64,000 bases of DNA from contig JADNYV010000038.1 in NCBI GenBank assembly GCA_015501055.1, positions 1-64,000 of the forward strand, written 5' to 3'. Below are positions 23,742 through 36,100 of this stretch, piece by piece. The notes beneath the pieces were generated by a model. The model had not been told where the DNA came from, searched no databases, and saw nothing but the letters and a program-made list of their open reading frames with translations. Position 1 is the stretch's first letter; each line of letters starts with the position of its first letter. The translations under genes and the position numbers were made by a program. Source of the stretch: Mucidula mucida (taxonomy: Eukaryota; Basidiomycota; Agaricomycetes; Agaricales; Physalacriaceae).

Positions 23742-26700
23742 TCACTGTACGGTGGCTATGAAACTATTACCGCAATATAAACATCGTGTAACGGCTTCAA
23801 GCAGCTCTTCCACAATCCAACTTTGGGCAATCGTCGGCAACCAATTGCTTCCAACTTTGAAGGTGCTGCGCATCGATAAAGGGAGAAAAGCTTTCCGCTT
23901 ACACCCGATACAGGATCGCACAAAAGGTGTCGCCATGATAAACGACGAAACAACGCAAGTATCTTCAAGTGGGATGAGATTATAAAGCTGGACTAGACGA
24001 TCAAACTCACCCCATGTATGCCCTTTGATGCAAGCCGGTCGCGCTGTTGTCTCCATACTGACGGGTTCCTTACAAGCCGGACACGGTTCGGACACAGCTT
24101 CCTCGAGTTCGTTTTCCAATCGACTGATATAGGACGGATCGCTTCCCCCGATGAGATCCAGAAGGGCATGTGCTTCGCGTTGTGTATTAGGGAAAGAATC
24201 GGTCTGGGAGGCTCGACGGATAACCCTAAGGATGAAAGGCATATCGCGAGCTATGGAGCAGTGGTTAACTCGGGCAGGTATCGTGATCACTATAAAACGC
24301 GAACTCACAGCTAAGAACAGACGTCACTGCGCTCAAATGACGAATGAGAACTCGTAGCATCACGTCTGAAATCAGTTTACAGATGGAATGTGCGGTCTCG
24401 TAGCACTCCTCCTTTATAGCGGCGCTCCCAAGGGTGGCGCAGTTCTATAGTATAAGGTCGGCGGAGTTTACGAGGGTTCAAAGCGCCGCATACCATCAAG
24501 GCCTCTGTCAGTTGGAGTCTTAGCCGAAGCGACAATAAACCGTCGCATCCGTAAAAATCCCTCTTCAGGCTCTTCCGAAATCGCAGCCTAAGGTCCAAAC
24601 CTGAGTCTGTTGACCAAGGAGTCAACGAGCGGAGCGTTGGAGGATTCCAAGTTATGGAGCGCAGAACCTTGAGTATATCAAAGTGCAACTCAGGGAAGCT
24701 TTCTAACCACAGAAAGATCGGGCGTAGTAGGTGTATTGGTGCCGCACCGGTGTCTGACGGACGGAGTCAAGCTCACTCCAAAAGGACAAGGGCACGACGG
24801 GCATGACATACCGCTGTTTGCCGTCGTCAGTATGTGCACAAGCACATTCAGGAGAGTGTCTTGGATATGATCCGCGTGGCAAAGTTGGGCAGCAACGAAG
24901 TGTGTAGTTTGCCTCACTTCGTTTTTTACACTCATGTCAGCCGGTTGAGACGATCTGATACCCTGGTCAATGACAATTCTTCGTGTGCGGGAGTGCGAGA
25001 AGGAACAGTCTACTTACTGCTGGATTAACACGACTGAGGTGAATCCGTCAAGCGATATCAAGCCACTAGTACGATTTACGTCAGCGTTCGTGATCTCCTC
25101 GTTCTCTATTTCCACAAAGATGCGGCGTAACCCTTCTGACACGAGTTGTCCAGTAAGCTGTACAGCCGTGTTGACGTCCCATTCCGGATTCAGAAAGAGG
25201 TTATGAATTGTTCGTACGGTCCCGTCGAAGAGACTTATCACAAGAACGTCGCATTGCCGAAAATATGCATGGCCTGAAACAGGCTGCAATGTAGAAGACC
25301 CGACGGTGATAACCTGAGGGCGTATGTACATGGAGCGTGATCCCGACCACGTTGTAGAAGACGACGGGGACCAAAGATCAATAACTCCAGGTCTACATCT
25401 TACAAGGACAACCTGGGATCATTGATGAAGAATGTACAGACCATTCACATGCACAACTCACTTTATCCCCGGATACGATCCAGTTAAGCGCGGTAGTTCC
25501 ACACTCGTCTTTGGTTGCGAATATGTTGTTAATTGGATTCCCGAAAGATGTCTCGACGGCGTAATCCGACCCAAGAACACGACACGACTCGTCGAATTTT
25601 CCCATCACTTGTAACTTGACAAGACCAACCGAACCATCTAACGAAGTGTACGCGATCCAACTTTCACCTATAATACATTTGTCAGCAATCGCTCCGTGAG
25701 TTTCGGGGTTGCGATGGAAGAGAAGATGGAGGTAAACATGAATGAATCTTACAGAAGCCCGAGTTGATTACGGTCCAGGGTGAGAAAGATAGATGGGTGA
25801 GCCAGGTATCAGCAACCTGTAGAGTCTGCATGTGTTGAAGGCGTCCTATTTTTGCATCGAATCTTTTGAGGCGATGTTAACTATGAGCACGTCGTATCTC
25901 CGCGGCAAGACGTGGAACAGACCGCAGAAAGCATAGAGTACCGGCGCGGGATCCCGTCACGAGAAGAGAAGCGTCAATACACGGAGCCGGTGTGATTCCA
26001 AAACGCGCTTGACCAGACCAAGTCACACCTTGTCCACTTAGATATCAGATAGGTACTAGCAACATTATCGCTTACTTGTTATCTGTGCCTGCAGGAGACG
26101 GCGTAGCGGCTCTTGTGTTGTATCTTGCATGCTGACCAGAAACGGCGTCACTTCAAAGATCTAGCGATCACTCGTCAATCAACGCCACAGAACCCGTGCA
26201 GACGGACTTTGAGCCATTCGCCATGTATAACATTCTTCGCTGCGCCCCATAAAGTCAAATCCATGTTAGAGGTCAGAACGGCAGCTATGCATCTGGACGA
26301 CGGCCAATGAAGGTCAGAACGCCCGAGTGAACAGCACCTCTCGCTCACCCTCCAGACTCCGCCAAGCCAGACGGAGAGCACGCCACCGCCCGGACATGAT
26401 AATCGACGGATCCCAAAGACAAAGTTGCCCATTCTGTCAACGGCTAATCGGAAATGTTTTTAGACAACGCGAAAGAAGAGTACGGACCTTGGGCGAAGTC
26501 TGTCCAGTTGCAAATATCCTCGCTTTGGACGTCTATAACCGTACGAAGCCACCGAAGTCTGGTATCAGTCGTTTCATCGTCATGCGGTACCTTTCCAGTA
26601 GCGGCAATCCCAAGATGGTGAGGCGTCTAAGAAGGAACGAAGAAAATGGAGATAAGCGCGAAAGTCGACCCAGCGGACGAGTGAGGAGTTCTCACCAGGA

Positions 26701-26768
26701 TGTGTACTTTTCTCTTGGCAGCGAAGAATAGCTGACCGTCATCAGACCATTGCAGACGGGCATAGAGG
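23742..26768 (-). CDS. TFIIIC subunit (WD40 plus TFIIIC-type zinc finger; GTF3C4-like)
   Basis: Thirteen downstream exons have clean GT-AG borders: 26488-26626, 26349-26433, 26292-26208, 26160-26076, 26028-25923, 25862-25753, 25667-25462, 25412-25018, 24954-24812, 24702-24494, 24444-24309, 24250-24011 and 23962-23742. They sum to 2160 nt in one frame; the exon before them ends at 26696. The N-terminal beta-propeller part reads LQWSDDGQLFF, CIAAVLTSNMDLTLWG, VTWSGQARFG and HLSFSPW. The C-terminal zinc finger reads CPACKEP, CIKGHTW, then DTCVVSSFIMATPFVRSCIGC, and the protein ends EAVTRCLYCGNSFIATV. The family binds tRNA-gene promoters for RNA polymerase III. The true start is unresolved: the frame stays open upstream without an ATG. 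Confidence 0.85.
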
Positions 26769-27280
26769 GCTTGGCTGTGAACGAAGGAAGATTGACCAAG
26801 GAGAGGAGCGACATCTTTATGGAAGCAAAAACTCCTGCCGATCGAGGACAATTTGCAATCCCCGGAAACAGATTGACAATAATGCCAGTCCAGACTCCGA
26901 CTGGAGCCAGTACGCGCCACGTCTTCCGCCCAATGGATTTCTCTTGTTCAAAAACGAGCCGAGCTCAGTGATCGACAACGGTCTACAGAAAGTTTCGTGT
27001 TGCCGCTTTGGGAATTGGGGTGAAGAACCCCCCACGTGGGGCTGGTCACGTCACTCGTAACAAACCTGCCATTGAACTCTACCGTCGCGCGGGCCATCGA
27101 AAGGCCATCGGGTATGAAACGCGCCCAATACGCGGCTAACGCGCTCAACATCGTTCCATAATCCTCAGAAACACAGTTGTACGCAATCAAGAACGCGATG
27201 TCGGTGAGGAATTTCGATACTGGACGCCTTTCATTCATTAAACGGAATCGCCTAAGGATCTGGCTTATTGTTATCTACAC
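26769..27280. other. Divergent promoter region with an unassigned 96-codon ORF
   Basis: Between the divergent TFIIIC and acidic-tail genes. A minus-strand ORF at 26948-27238 (starts MNERRPVSKFLTD) is open for 96 codons and could be an upstream exon of the TFIIIC gene or chance. The missing TFIIIC start should lie here or just downstream. Confidence 0.3.
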
Positions 27281-27944
27281 ATGACGGATTATGAACTGAA
27301 GGCTCTGGACACGTTGGATACGCCCTCATATCTAAATGGAATCCTCTCGGACGATGGTAAGCCTCCCGCGGCCCGCCTGAGCCACTCATGTCACGACTCC
27401 GACACAGATATAGTTCTCCCGGCGGACATGATCCCCCCAAATCCTGACGAACACGACAGTGAGTAATATCTCAATTAGGCATCGCTGCTTCCTCATATCA
27501 AGTTCTCCAGACTTACCCTCGCAGACACACCCCTCATATCCTTTTGGCAATCCTACAAATATCAAACATCCCGCTTCGAAACCGCGTCCGTTTTCTGCAG
27601 TCGACCCAAGGATGCAGACCCGTGCGCTGTTTGAGGATATGAGCCTGGTTCCTTCTACTGTGCATATGTCTGTTAGGTGGAAGGAGCTGGCTTTAGAGAA
27701 TTTGCTTCCTCCGGATGAAGAGAAGGCCCAAGCGGAGAAGGCAAAGGCCGCGAGGCGAATGGCGAACGGAGTTCCTTCAAATAATTCTGGACAATCCGGG
27801 GCGCCTGCGACCGCAGACAACGATGCTTCCAGCGACAATGGGGATGTGGAAGACGATGAGGATGATGACGACGACGACGACTCGGACGAGGAGGAAGATG
27901 ATAGTACCGATGAGGAAGAGACCGACGAAGAGGATGAAGAGTAA
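27281..27944 (+). CDS. Small protein with strongly acidic C-terminus
   Basis: Two exons, 27281-27458 and 27511-27944, with a 52-bp intron; 203 aa. Starts MTDYELKALDTLDTPSYLNG; the middle has RMQTRALFEDMSLVPS and VRWKELALENLLPP; the last ~50 residues are almost all Asp and Glu. The size and acidic tail are reminiscent of APC15/Mnd2-type subunits of the anaphase-promoting complex, but I see no decisive motif and do not assign it. It shares its upstream region with the TFIIIC gene. Confidence 0.75.
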
Positions 27945-29950
27945 CGTGATTCCAGTAATCTATCCATGTAAACACTGTATGTATTGGTAGCCTTCGGACA
28001 TCTCTGGATTGCTGTGTCTAGATATATATGATACCTTTTTCTTGTGCTCTTGATTCATGATCACATCTCGAAATGATTTTGACCGTAAGAAGACGTTGAA
28101 GTGGTACCTCACATTTCGGTTGCGCGAAACATGCTTTGGAACAACATGGTATTGTCATTGACATCGGAGCAAGCGAGTGAAACACCGCACGAACACATGA
28201 ATCTATGCCACGACTTACACGCGTCCTAGGATACTGCAGAAATCCGCCAAAGATCGCTCGGAGATATCTATAGAGCACATGTGCTATGTCGCTAGAAGCG
28301 CGCGTTTTGTGGTGGCAATGAATGACCGCAGCGTCGTCGAAGATTCTTGTTGTCGTCTGCAGCACATGCAATGTTAGCTATACATACCTTTTCCATGGAG
28401 CCGCAACCGGTGGTAGGACGAGCGGTTGGAGACAATACGAAGTCTTCTTCCGCCCACCGCAAAAGCGAGTAGCTGCCACAAAATCATCTCGTAAAGCGTG
28501 ATTGATGCCCAACACGGTTGTCAGACAAGCCACCAGACTGATAAACACAAAAGTCCAAGAGCCGAGGAAGGTGGCTGGGCTCCATCTCGAACGCGAAAAA
28601 GAATACGGTGTGAAGAAGATCAAGATGACTCAGTTGCATATACTTACAGGACCTGTAAGAGGTGCCCCAAGGCGTTACTACCATGCCCGATCAGCCCAAA
28701 TACACACTTGACGGCTGGCGTAACACCATACTGCCGAGAACGTTGAAGAGAGCGCACTAATGAACATTTGACGTCGGAGGATAACATTCGCCTTGGACAT
28801 GACCTAGACAATCAGAGAAACGCAGTCTGCACATTGTGATTCAGGAGAGCCAAGGTACCAAAAACTCACTTCGGTGATCTCTTCCCCTCCCCGCCACCAC
28901 CACCACCATCCACTGTCAGGCAATACAAACGCCCCAAATGCCAGCGCCCGTCGAGTATAAATGACAAGTCCATCTCATGTGTGGCCAATAATATCGTTAT
29001 TACCCGCGGGGCTCGGACCCAGAGCATAGACGCCCGCCCAACCACCGCCATGGAGCATATGTAGATTCTTAACCTCGTTCCCCCAACAACCTCCCGCCCG
29101 GGGGGGTCATATCCCCAATCTTACGACAGCACGTCAACGCCGAAAAAATTTCCTTGTCTTGTGTTGATTTCTTGCTAAAATGAACGTACACGCACATTTG
29201 ATCCGCCAGCGCAGATAGAAACTCCACTCACGGACCCGGGGGCATCATAATTAACGTACGGGGCGTCGGGAATGAAGTGAATTGTGTATCATATCGTTGT
29301 ATCGACGCGTGGCTTGATCCAACTTTATCATACTGTCAGTGTTAGCCGTCCGAGTGTCGGTAGAGTCTAGAATAGAACGACGCGTGGGATGATGCACGTA
29401 GACTCAGAGCAGCGGGTTGCCTACGCGAGTGATGTTAGAAGCCAGAAAGCTAGTCATGATCGAACTTGGCGAGCGAGCCACGTGGTCGGCTTGTCGGCGG
29501 AGGTCTCTGGGCGCGGTGCGGCTCCCAAGCCGTCGTGGCTGTCTCTCCGATAGAATCGTCTGCTTCTTGTCTAATGCCTGCCGAAAGGAAGGATCATCGA
29601 TCGGAACGTTGTATTGCATGTACGTCTGTGTGCCCCGCTTACTGTATTAAAAGAAATCAGAATATATGACATGCCTCTTCAATTTTCACTTCCCCCATAT
29701 GTGTGGACGGAGAAGCAAGCGAAGGGGTACGTTTCAATTTTGGGTCTCTATTTTTCTATGAAACGAGGAGGGAAAACAACAGAGCAGAATATTTCGATAA
29801 CAATATGCTACATAAAAGTGAATGTACAAGAACAAGACAGGGTGTAGAATATTCTACTTAAATATGACAAAGGGGATGATGCTGGCACCAAGATAAGAAG
29901 GGGAAAGACGACGAAGGAATGACACTCACGAGACCGGAAATGAGAGAAGC
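27945..29950. other. Region with a possible decayed membrane-protein gene
   Basis: On the minus strand, 28866-29051 reads LLATHEMDLSFILDGRWHLG, which resembles the N-terminal segment of the DUF6533 seven-helix proteins of mushrooms. A hydrophobic segment (TFVFISLVACLTTVLG) follows at 28378-28623. I could not join them in frame, and the later helices are missing, so this may be a relic. The rest, 29052-29950, shows nothing convincing. Confidence 0.25.
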
Positions 29951-30676
29951 CTACTTGTAGGCGAGGAAGTAGGCCGATAGGGCAGGAAGATCGTTTGATC
30001 CCGCGTCTGCGTAGCCTTGCCTCCGGGAGCCGTTGAATTTTAGAACAATTACGGGACCACACCATGCTTTTGCAGCAGCACCAGATGTGATGTGATATAT
30101 GGCGCGATTGACCGGAGAGGATTTTTGGAGGGCAGTTGGAGAATACCAGAGGTTGAGAGGGAAGCGTAGTGGCTCGCCATTGAGCCCTTGAGTTAGAACA
30201 ATGCCTTCTGAGAGACCGTCGGGAAAGTGAGAGTGGACCATAGGCACTGGACATATGCCCTCCGTTGGTTTGTGCGACGGCCGGCAGGTAACGGATATGA
30301 TTCGCGGGCGCTCTGAAACGCTATTGAGTGGCCTAGTCAGTGCATCGATAGAGGACTGACCTTCTTCTGGCGCAAAGAGAATGGCGGAGACAGTGATATA
30401 CTGCGGCTCTGCGGGAGGCGGGGTCGCGATCATATTCATGCCGTAGTTCTGCTGCTGAGAAGCGCTCTGGGCGGGAACACACTCTTTGCGATGGCGCGGC
30501 CAGTCCTAGGGTGGACATCGACGCGTCAACGGGGGCGGGAGGGTAGATGCGGGGTAACGTACGCTGTTGAGATGTTCGGGCGTGCAATACCAGGCAGATT
30601 GGCAACGACTGCACCACATGGAGGTCGGGCGGCAGCAGAGAGTGCATGGGTGGTTGATGAGGGGAACGGCGTGCAT
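29951..30676 (-). CDS. MYND zinc-finger protein
   Basis: Exons on the minus strand 30563-30676, 30361-30505 and 29951-30312, with introns of 57 and 48 bp; 206 aa. The N-terminus carries the MYND finger across the first splice: CTLC, MWCSRCQSAWYC, then after the intron DWPRHRKEC, giving the C-x2-C, C-x2-C, C, H, C pattern. The remaining ~150 residues (PRIISVTCRPSHKP, NLWYSPTALQKSSPVNRA, ending SAYFLAYK) match the style of small agaricomycete MYND proteins of unknown role. MYND fingers usually bind proteins. A TATA-like TATTTAAA lies ~45 bp upstream. Confidence 0.85.
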
Positions 30677-30718
30677 GATGCAAAGGGCGGATGAGCTCGA
30701 GTCTGGCTGGTCGACGAG

Positions 30719-30726
30719 TATTTAAA
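30719..30726 (-). promoter_or_regulatory. TATA-like element of the MYND gene
   Basis: TATTTAAA (plus-strand reading) about 45 bp upstream of the ATG at 30676 on the minus strand. The 506 bp between this ATG and that of the divergent Y14 gene at 31183 should hold both promoters. Confidence 0.4.
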
Positions 30727-31182
30727 GCAGGACGCGGATATTTGCGTCTAGGGTTGCCAAAATCTGTCACAGAATTGGCGAATTTGGTTTGTCCAGATCG
30801 GGTCATCAGTGAATCTTGATCGAATATGCTGTGTTCTTCCCAGGCACGCGTCAGTGCGCGGAGGAAACGACAAACGAACCACCCTGCATTGGCTCGAATG
30901 GAGCCTTGCACAAGAAAACTGCTCTTCAAAGGCTCGTATGGCCTTCAGAATGGGCCCAATAAGCCTTTGAGCCTTTTAACCAACGGGCTTTCTGTATGAC
31001 TCACAATAAAGACACAAACTTCGAACGTTGCCGTTTAGACTGGAGCTGAACCAGTTCTAATCAGAACGCGAGCCGGGATTTGAACTATCTGCACGTGCTA
31101 TGGGGGACCCCAGACACCATCTGGCCCGGCTCTGGACGCTACGTGACTACTATCGTGACACCGCGTCCTCTACCGAGCCATC

Positions 31183-31940
31183 ATGTCTGACGATGAAATG
31201 AACATTGACGAGGGCAAGTAGTCAATATCATCTGCACCATTTCGTTCGTCTGACTCGTCTTCTAGTCGCCGCAGGAGGCCAAGTGAGAAAACGCGGCCGT
31301 GGCTTTCAAAACACGGGTACGTGATTGGAAAATTTGAACCACAACGAGCCTTTGATTTGTTGCTCTTTCGTAGACTCTAACCAAGGCCCCGGAGCTGCGG
31401 AACCGACCTATGATCGCGTAGAGTCCAAGGATTCCGATACACGAGCAGCCCGATGTGAGTGTTTTGTTCAGCTATTCCTATCTACGCGCTCATTCGTTCA
31501 TGATCTCCCTTCAACGCCCATTGAATCTGCTCTTTTGAATCCGGTCTACATTTCAGCCGTCGAGGGTTGGATTGTCCTTGTAACGAATGTACACGAGGAA
31601 GCAACCGAAGAGGATGTTACCGACAAGTTCGCAGAATTTGGCGAGATCAAAAACCTTCATCTCAACCTGGATCGTCGGACCGGGTACGTCAAGGTGAGAC
31701 GTTCAGAGTTCAGAAATTGTGTTCTTGGAGAGCTGATACGTCCTTGTTGCGTTACAGGGATATGCCTTGGTGGAGTATGAGACGATGGCAGAGGCACAGG
31801 CAGCAATAGACGGTGCATCTGGTACCCAGCTCCTCGAGAACACAATCCAATGTGATTATGCCTTTGTTCGTCCGCCACCATCGGGGCCCAAGAAGGGCAG
31901 AGCTCGTGGACGCAGTGCCAGTCCGAGTAGACGACGATGA
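31183..31940 (+). CDS. RBM8A: RNA-binding protein Y14 (RBM8A), exon junction complex
   Basis: Exons 31183-31213, 31267-31317, 31374-31454, 31557-31693 and 31758-31940; 160 aa. One RRM at about 57-135, with RNP2 IVLVTN and RNP1 KGYALVEY, and the near-invariant Y14 strings [16 protein letters not shown] and [13 protein letters not shown], plus an Arg/Ser tail SASPSRRR. Y14 pairs with Mago in the exon junction complex, in splicing and mRNA surveillance. Intron 1 needs a GC donor (AGG|GCAAGT) to give the right frame; a GT two bases later does not. It is the shortest first exon in the window (31 nt). Confidence 0.95.
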
Positions 31941-32159
31941 TCACCACCTGTACCACCATCTATTCATTGTACGAGAAACGTCTTTTGTAATTGAATCTCT
32001 GTGTTATTCCGACTGGGCTGAAAGGAAATTGTTAATGAACTGAATGTACATTTGTGTCGCCATTGTTTTACAGCTCGGCGATGTGATAGGCTTCTTCCGT
32101 CAACAAACGTGTTGAGCTCACCGTCCTCATTTTCCCACGGTTGATCCCTCCCGTCCATC

Positions 32160-33122
32160 ATGGCAGGCAAAAAATCGCCCTCAAAGGAAAAGACGCCTGA
32201 CGAACACCAGTCAGAGAACGACGGAGAAGAGGAGGAGGAGGAGGAGGAGGAGGAGGAGTACGAAATTGAGGAAATTCTCGACGTCAATCCAGACGCCTTT
32301 GAGGGCGTGCGTGTTCTGGTATTCATGTACCGCTGCTTCAACTGACACCATTCCAGGGCAAAACGGGCTACTGGGTCAAATGGAAAAACTACGAGGATAA
32401 ATACAACACTTGGGTCTCCGAGGAAGATGCCGGGTGCGCCTGGTTCCATGGGAGAGGATACTCTTTACTGAATCACTATCCAGAAATGCACAGGAACTGA
32501 TAGACGAATTCTGGCGCAAAAGGCGAGAGGAGAAGGCCAAGAAACGTTCACGCCCTTCAAATGGAGACAGTGCATCGGCGAAAGGGTCGTCCACTAAGCG
32601 AGCGCGCAAACAGTCATTGGCGATGGATGAAGACGACGAGGAAGAGGAGGAAACACAGCCGAAAAAGGCGCGTTCTGCATCGACAAAGGCTACAACCAAG
32701 AGCATTTCCACCAACGCCGCACGCAAGTCCACGGCCAAACAGCAATCGCCTTCCGAGGGTGTGGTCGATATTCTCGAGATAGGTCATGTCATCCAGTACA
32801 AGGACCTCAAAAACTGGGATAAAGTCGTCGAGGAAATCACTACCGTCGAACGCGACAGCGAGAGCCGGGAACTTTACATTTTCTTCACATTGCACGTCCT
32901 TTCCTTATATGCATTCTTCGTTTCTGCTCACCTTGTGCCCCGCGTGTTATCATAGAAATACAGGCGAGCGCGTCCGAGCGGAATCCTCTGTGTGCCGATA
33001 CAAGTTCCCACAAAAGGTGAATCTGTTACTTCAAGACCTCTCTGATCTTCCTTCATGATTTTCATTATCAGATGATCGACTTTTATGAATCCCATCTCAA
33101 GTGGACGGAGACGGACGCCTAA
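32160..33122 (+). CDS. HP1-type chromodomain/chromoshadow protein
   Basis: Exons 32160-32306, 32357-32433, 32484-32891, 32956-33016 and 33072-33122 total 744 nt, 247 aa. An acidic run precedes the chromodomain (about 33-86: YEIEEILDVN, GYWVKWKNYEDKYNTW). A Lys/Arg-rich hinge (KKRSRPSN, KARSASTKATTK) is followed by the chromoshadow domain (LEIGHVIQYKDLKNWDKVV, ending FPQKMIDFYESHLKW). Such proteins read H3K9 methylation and build heterochromatin. Intron 3 keeps the frame only with a GC donor (ATT|GCACGT), a weaker site than the other GC introns, so that junction is the least certain. It lies 220 bp downstream of Y14 on the same strand. Confidence 0.9.
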
Positions 33123-36100
33123 CTCAAATATTTGCAAGGACAAATACTCCTTGCTTGTGTTTCACTCAATCGGTGTCATCTTCTTTTTTGTATTTCCATC
33201 TCTTTCGGTATCACTTGACCTTCTCCAGTCCGACTTGCCGCTGCACTTTATCTCGCTCAACGTCTCTTGTATGTATCATATCACAATTACCACTTACCTC
33301 TCATTCTATCTGCTTTTCGACGGAAAGCGCCAGCATCCTCAACACGACCCCCGAAATCCGCTTTCTCAAAAACACTTCCGTCAATTATGACTCGCGCCAG
33401 ACTACCAAACCACCGACGGTGACTGGCGTCGTATCAGTTCATGTCGTTCATACCGCGCGGACCTGCAGGTACCAACACTTGGGACCGCGTTCGTCTGCGA
33501 CCTACCATTGGAGATAATCATACAATCGCTTTTCTGCATCAATCTCGGGTTCAGTGTGCTCAGTCAACGTAAAGAAACGTAACAGCCCAGACGCCGCCCG
33601 TTTCGGGGACCTCTCAGGTTAAAGATCTTGGGTAGGAGGTGGATGTGAACGGATGTTGATGAGGGTATTGTTATCATGCGCGTGGAAGCAGACGTAATAA
33701 CGCACTCCCTGAGGCTGACGCGCTTGAGCCTTGGAGGTAAGTAGGAGAGAAGTCTAACGCGAAGGAGCTCGACGCCACCCTTTGGTCACTTCACCGCTGC
33801 TGTTTTCATGTCGTAAATTTCTCAAGGACCGCCGATTTTCTTCCCACCAGGCGTACACCAAAGCGAAAACCTCGATGAGGAGCTCATCGTCGAGGACCCG
33901 CGGAAGGTAAAAAAGTGGATGTCCTCCCATGTCCACACAAACGGCTGATCCGCGCTCATTCAGATATTCAAGCGGAGTCGTCTCTCGGAGATGAATGTTG
34001 TTACTTTAGGAGTCTATAATTAAACCCCGGTCCTATCATCCGAAAAGAACCCGCACCCTTGAATCCAGGCGTATCAGCATTTTTGACTTGCACGGGCGAT
34101 TTGCCATGGATATTTCGATCAGACTCAGAGGGCGTCTGTTGGATCAGAATGACATCAGTGCGTGTACGCCTCGCGACGCGGAATTTCGAATGTTTTGTGG
34201 GTGAATTGTTCAAGGACGTGGAGAGGGCGGGCGGGGGGGGGACGAATCCCACGAGCGGTGGCGGCGACACATCCGTGGGATTGTCCGTGTGGTTGCCCTT
34301 GATGCAACAACACACACAAAGGCCGGTCCCATAATAGTGATGGCGGCGGCATCGGAGGAGATTAGGATAAGTACAACAACTCTGCGCTGCAGGATTGTCA
34401 AGTCCCCGAAGTGAGGTCAGTGGCGGGGGTTCTCTGACAGCGCGCTCTAAGTACTATAATATTACCACGAAGGGAGATTGAACGATGGCTGTTAACGGGA
34501 GCCGATACGTAGGTCCAGCAGATCCGGGTGTGGGGGGGGGGAGATGGCGGCTCAGCTCGCGCGCGCGACGAGGAGTTGAACTGTGGGTGGGTGGGCATCA
34601 GGATGAGAGAGGATTCTCTTGACTGTGCAATGTACCTAGGGGGATAATGCGCCCAGGTGAGCAAACATAACAGCATCGTGACATTTGTATTGATTTAGGT
34701 TGCCTCCCACGTTCTATGAGATACTTGGACGAGAAGTTTGATGCGACGTCTGCGTTCTTCTGCCCGATCGAAAGACAGGCACTTGGTACGTTCTCTGTGA
34801 TGCAAGCGTCAAGTGAGATTCAACGTGCCATGAAAACGGTCGCGTGGAAATCCACGCGTACGAGAGGTCCTCTAGCTAGTGTCAGGTCCTCAAAGGCAGG
34901 TTCGAATTCGCTGCCTATCTGAAATGAACCTAAGGAAGATGCCGGGCGCCTCGTACGCGAACGATACTATTATCGTTCTCCTGGAATCTGCTGTGTTGGG
35001 TTCGACCTGACTGTTCGGTGCTATCAATTTTATTTTATTTTTTGTAATCATTCGATGTCTTTTTCATTGATGATGTGGGAACAGTCTATAGTTACGCGAT
35101 GTGAAGGTAGGCAGGTATGTGAGAGCGTCACTTCGGAGTCGTGTGGGTTGGGCTCACTGTCACTAGCCTTGCGAACAGGGAAACAGAACAAGGTTGAACT
35201 TGAATGAGGATGGCAGTAAACGCGATCGAGATTGTGGGGCGCGTCCCTCTAAGGGTGATCGGCCCCCCTTGTCCCCCCTGCCACTCCTTTTGCTGCTCGT
35301 CCTTCTGATTCTTTGGTAAGGTGAAACGATACGACGAGCCCAGAGTTCGCGGTTCTCTTTCTCTGTGTGTGAATACCGACAAATGATATGAACGTATCCG
35401 TTGATGTGTGGCGTTTTCGAACATGAGATCTAGAAGCTGCCGGTGATGCGAGAGCTAGAAGACGCGCTAACATGCCATTCATCTACTCCACCACATGATC
35501 GCCAGGATACCGTCTTTGCTGTAATGATTCTGGTCGCAGCGCGACCGCGATGACCATCAGGCGCGTTCGCAGTAAATCCCGTGGCGAGGTGAAGATCAGA
35601 GCGTTGAATCACTGATTTTCTGACGATCTCGAGCCGGCGGCAACTGTCGTGATGATATCGTGTATTGAATGCCCGATTGAAGAGGCGCTGCGCCCACTCA
35701 GGTGTAGTCTTGCTAAAATCGCGTCTACCACCCACAACACGTGTTGTGCATTCCCAAATGACGCTGCGGTCCTTTCCCCATCGCGCTAGGTGATTATAAC
35801 GAGTGTACAAAATAAGGTTTAAAGGTTGGGTGATTTGCGGAGCTTCTGACTGGCTTCGATTATGCAATGCCGTTCTCGGCACCATTCCTTGTTCCTGCAT
35901 TCATCTTCAATTTGGACGCCACCAGAGAGAATAGCGTGTCATCGTCGCGGTCGCCTCATGGACTCCACATGCTATTACTGATGTCCACAGCACCGTAGCA
36001 CTTCACCATGCGTGGCGACACGGCGAAGCCCAATCTGGACAGCAAGCCACATGTCTACGGGGATCCAACGGCCTTGAAACCTGACTTGGTTTGTTGTTCA

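Noticed and set aside
26948..27238. 96-codon minus-strand ORF starting MNERRPVSKF
   Set aside because: Might be an upstream exon of the TFIIIC gene, but I could not find a splice that joins it in frame to the LQWSDDGQ exon.
27281..27944. Assignment of the acidic-tail protein as APC15/Mnd2
   Set aside because: Only size and acidic tail agree; no conserved motif seen, so left unnamed.
31066..31130. GAGCCGGG ... GTTCAAATCCCGGCTC on the minus strand, resembling a tRNA 3' half
   Set aside because: The 8-bp end pairing exists but the T-arm and D-arm cannot fold, and the length (~63) is too short.
34190..34560. G-runs and alternating purine/CG tracts suggesting quadruplex or Z-DNA
   Set aside because: Runs are isolated; no four-tract quadruplex pattern or regulatory context is visible.
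34840..34925. GGTTCGAATTC B-box with a nearby CGCGTGG hairpin
   Set aside because: No A-box, acceptor or anticodon arm in the right places; not a tRNA.
35430..35900. 156-codon minus-strand ORF
   Set aside because: No start context, no recognised motif and no splice-consistent extension.
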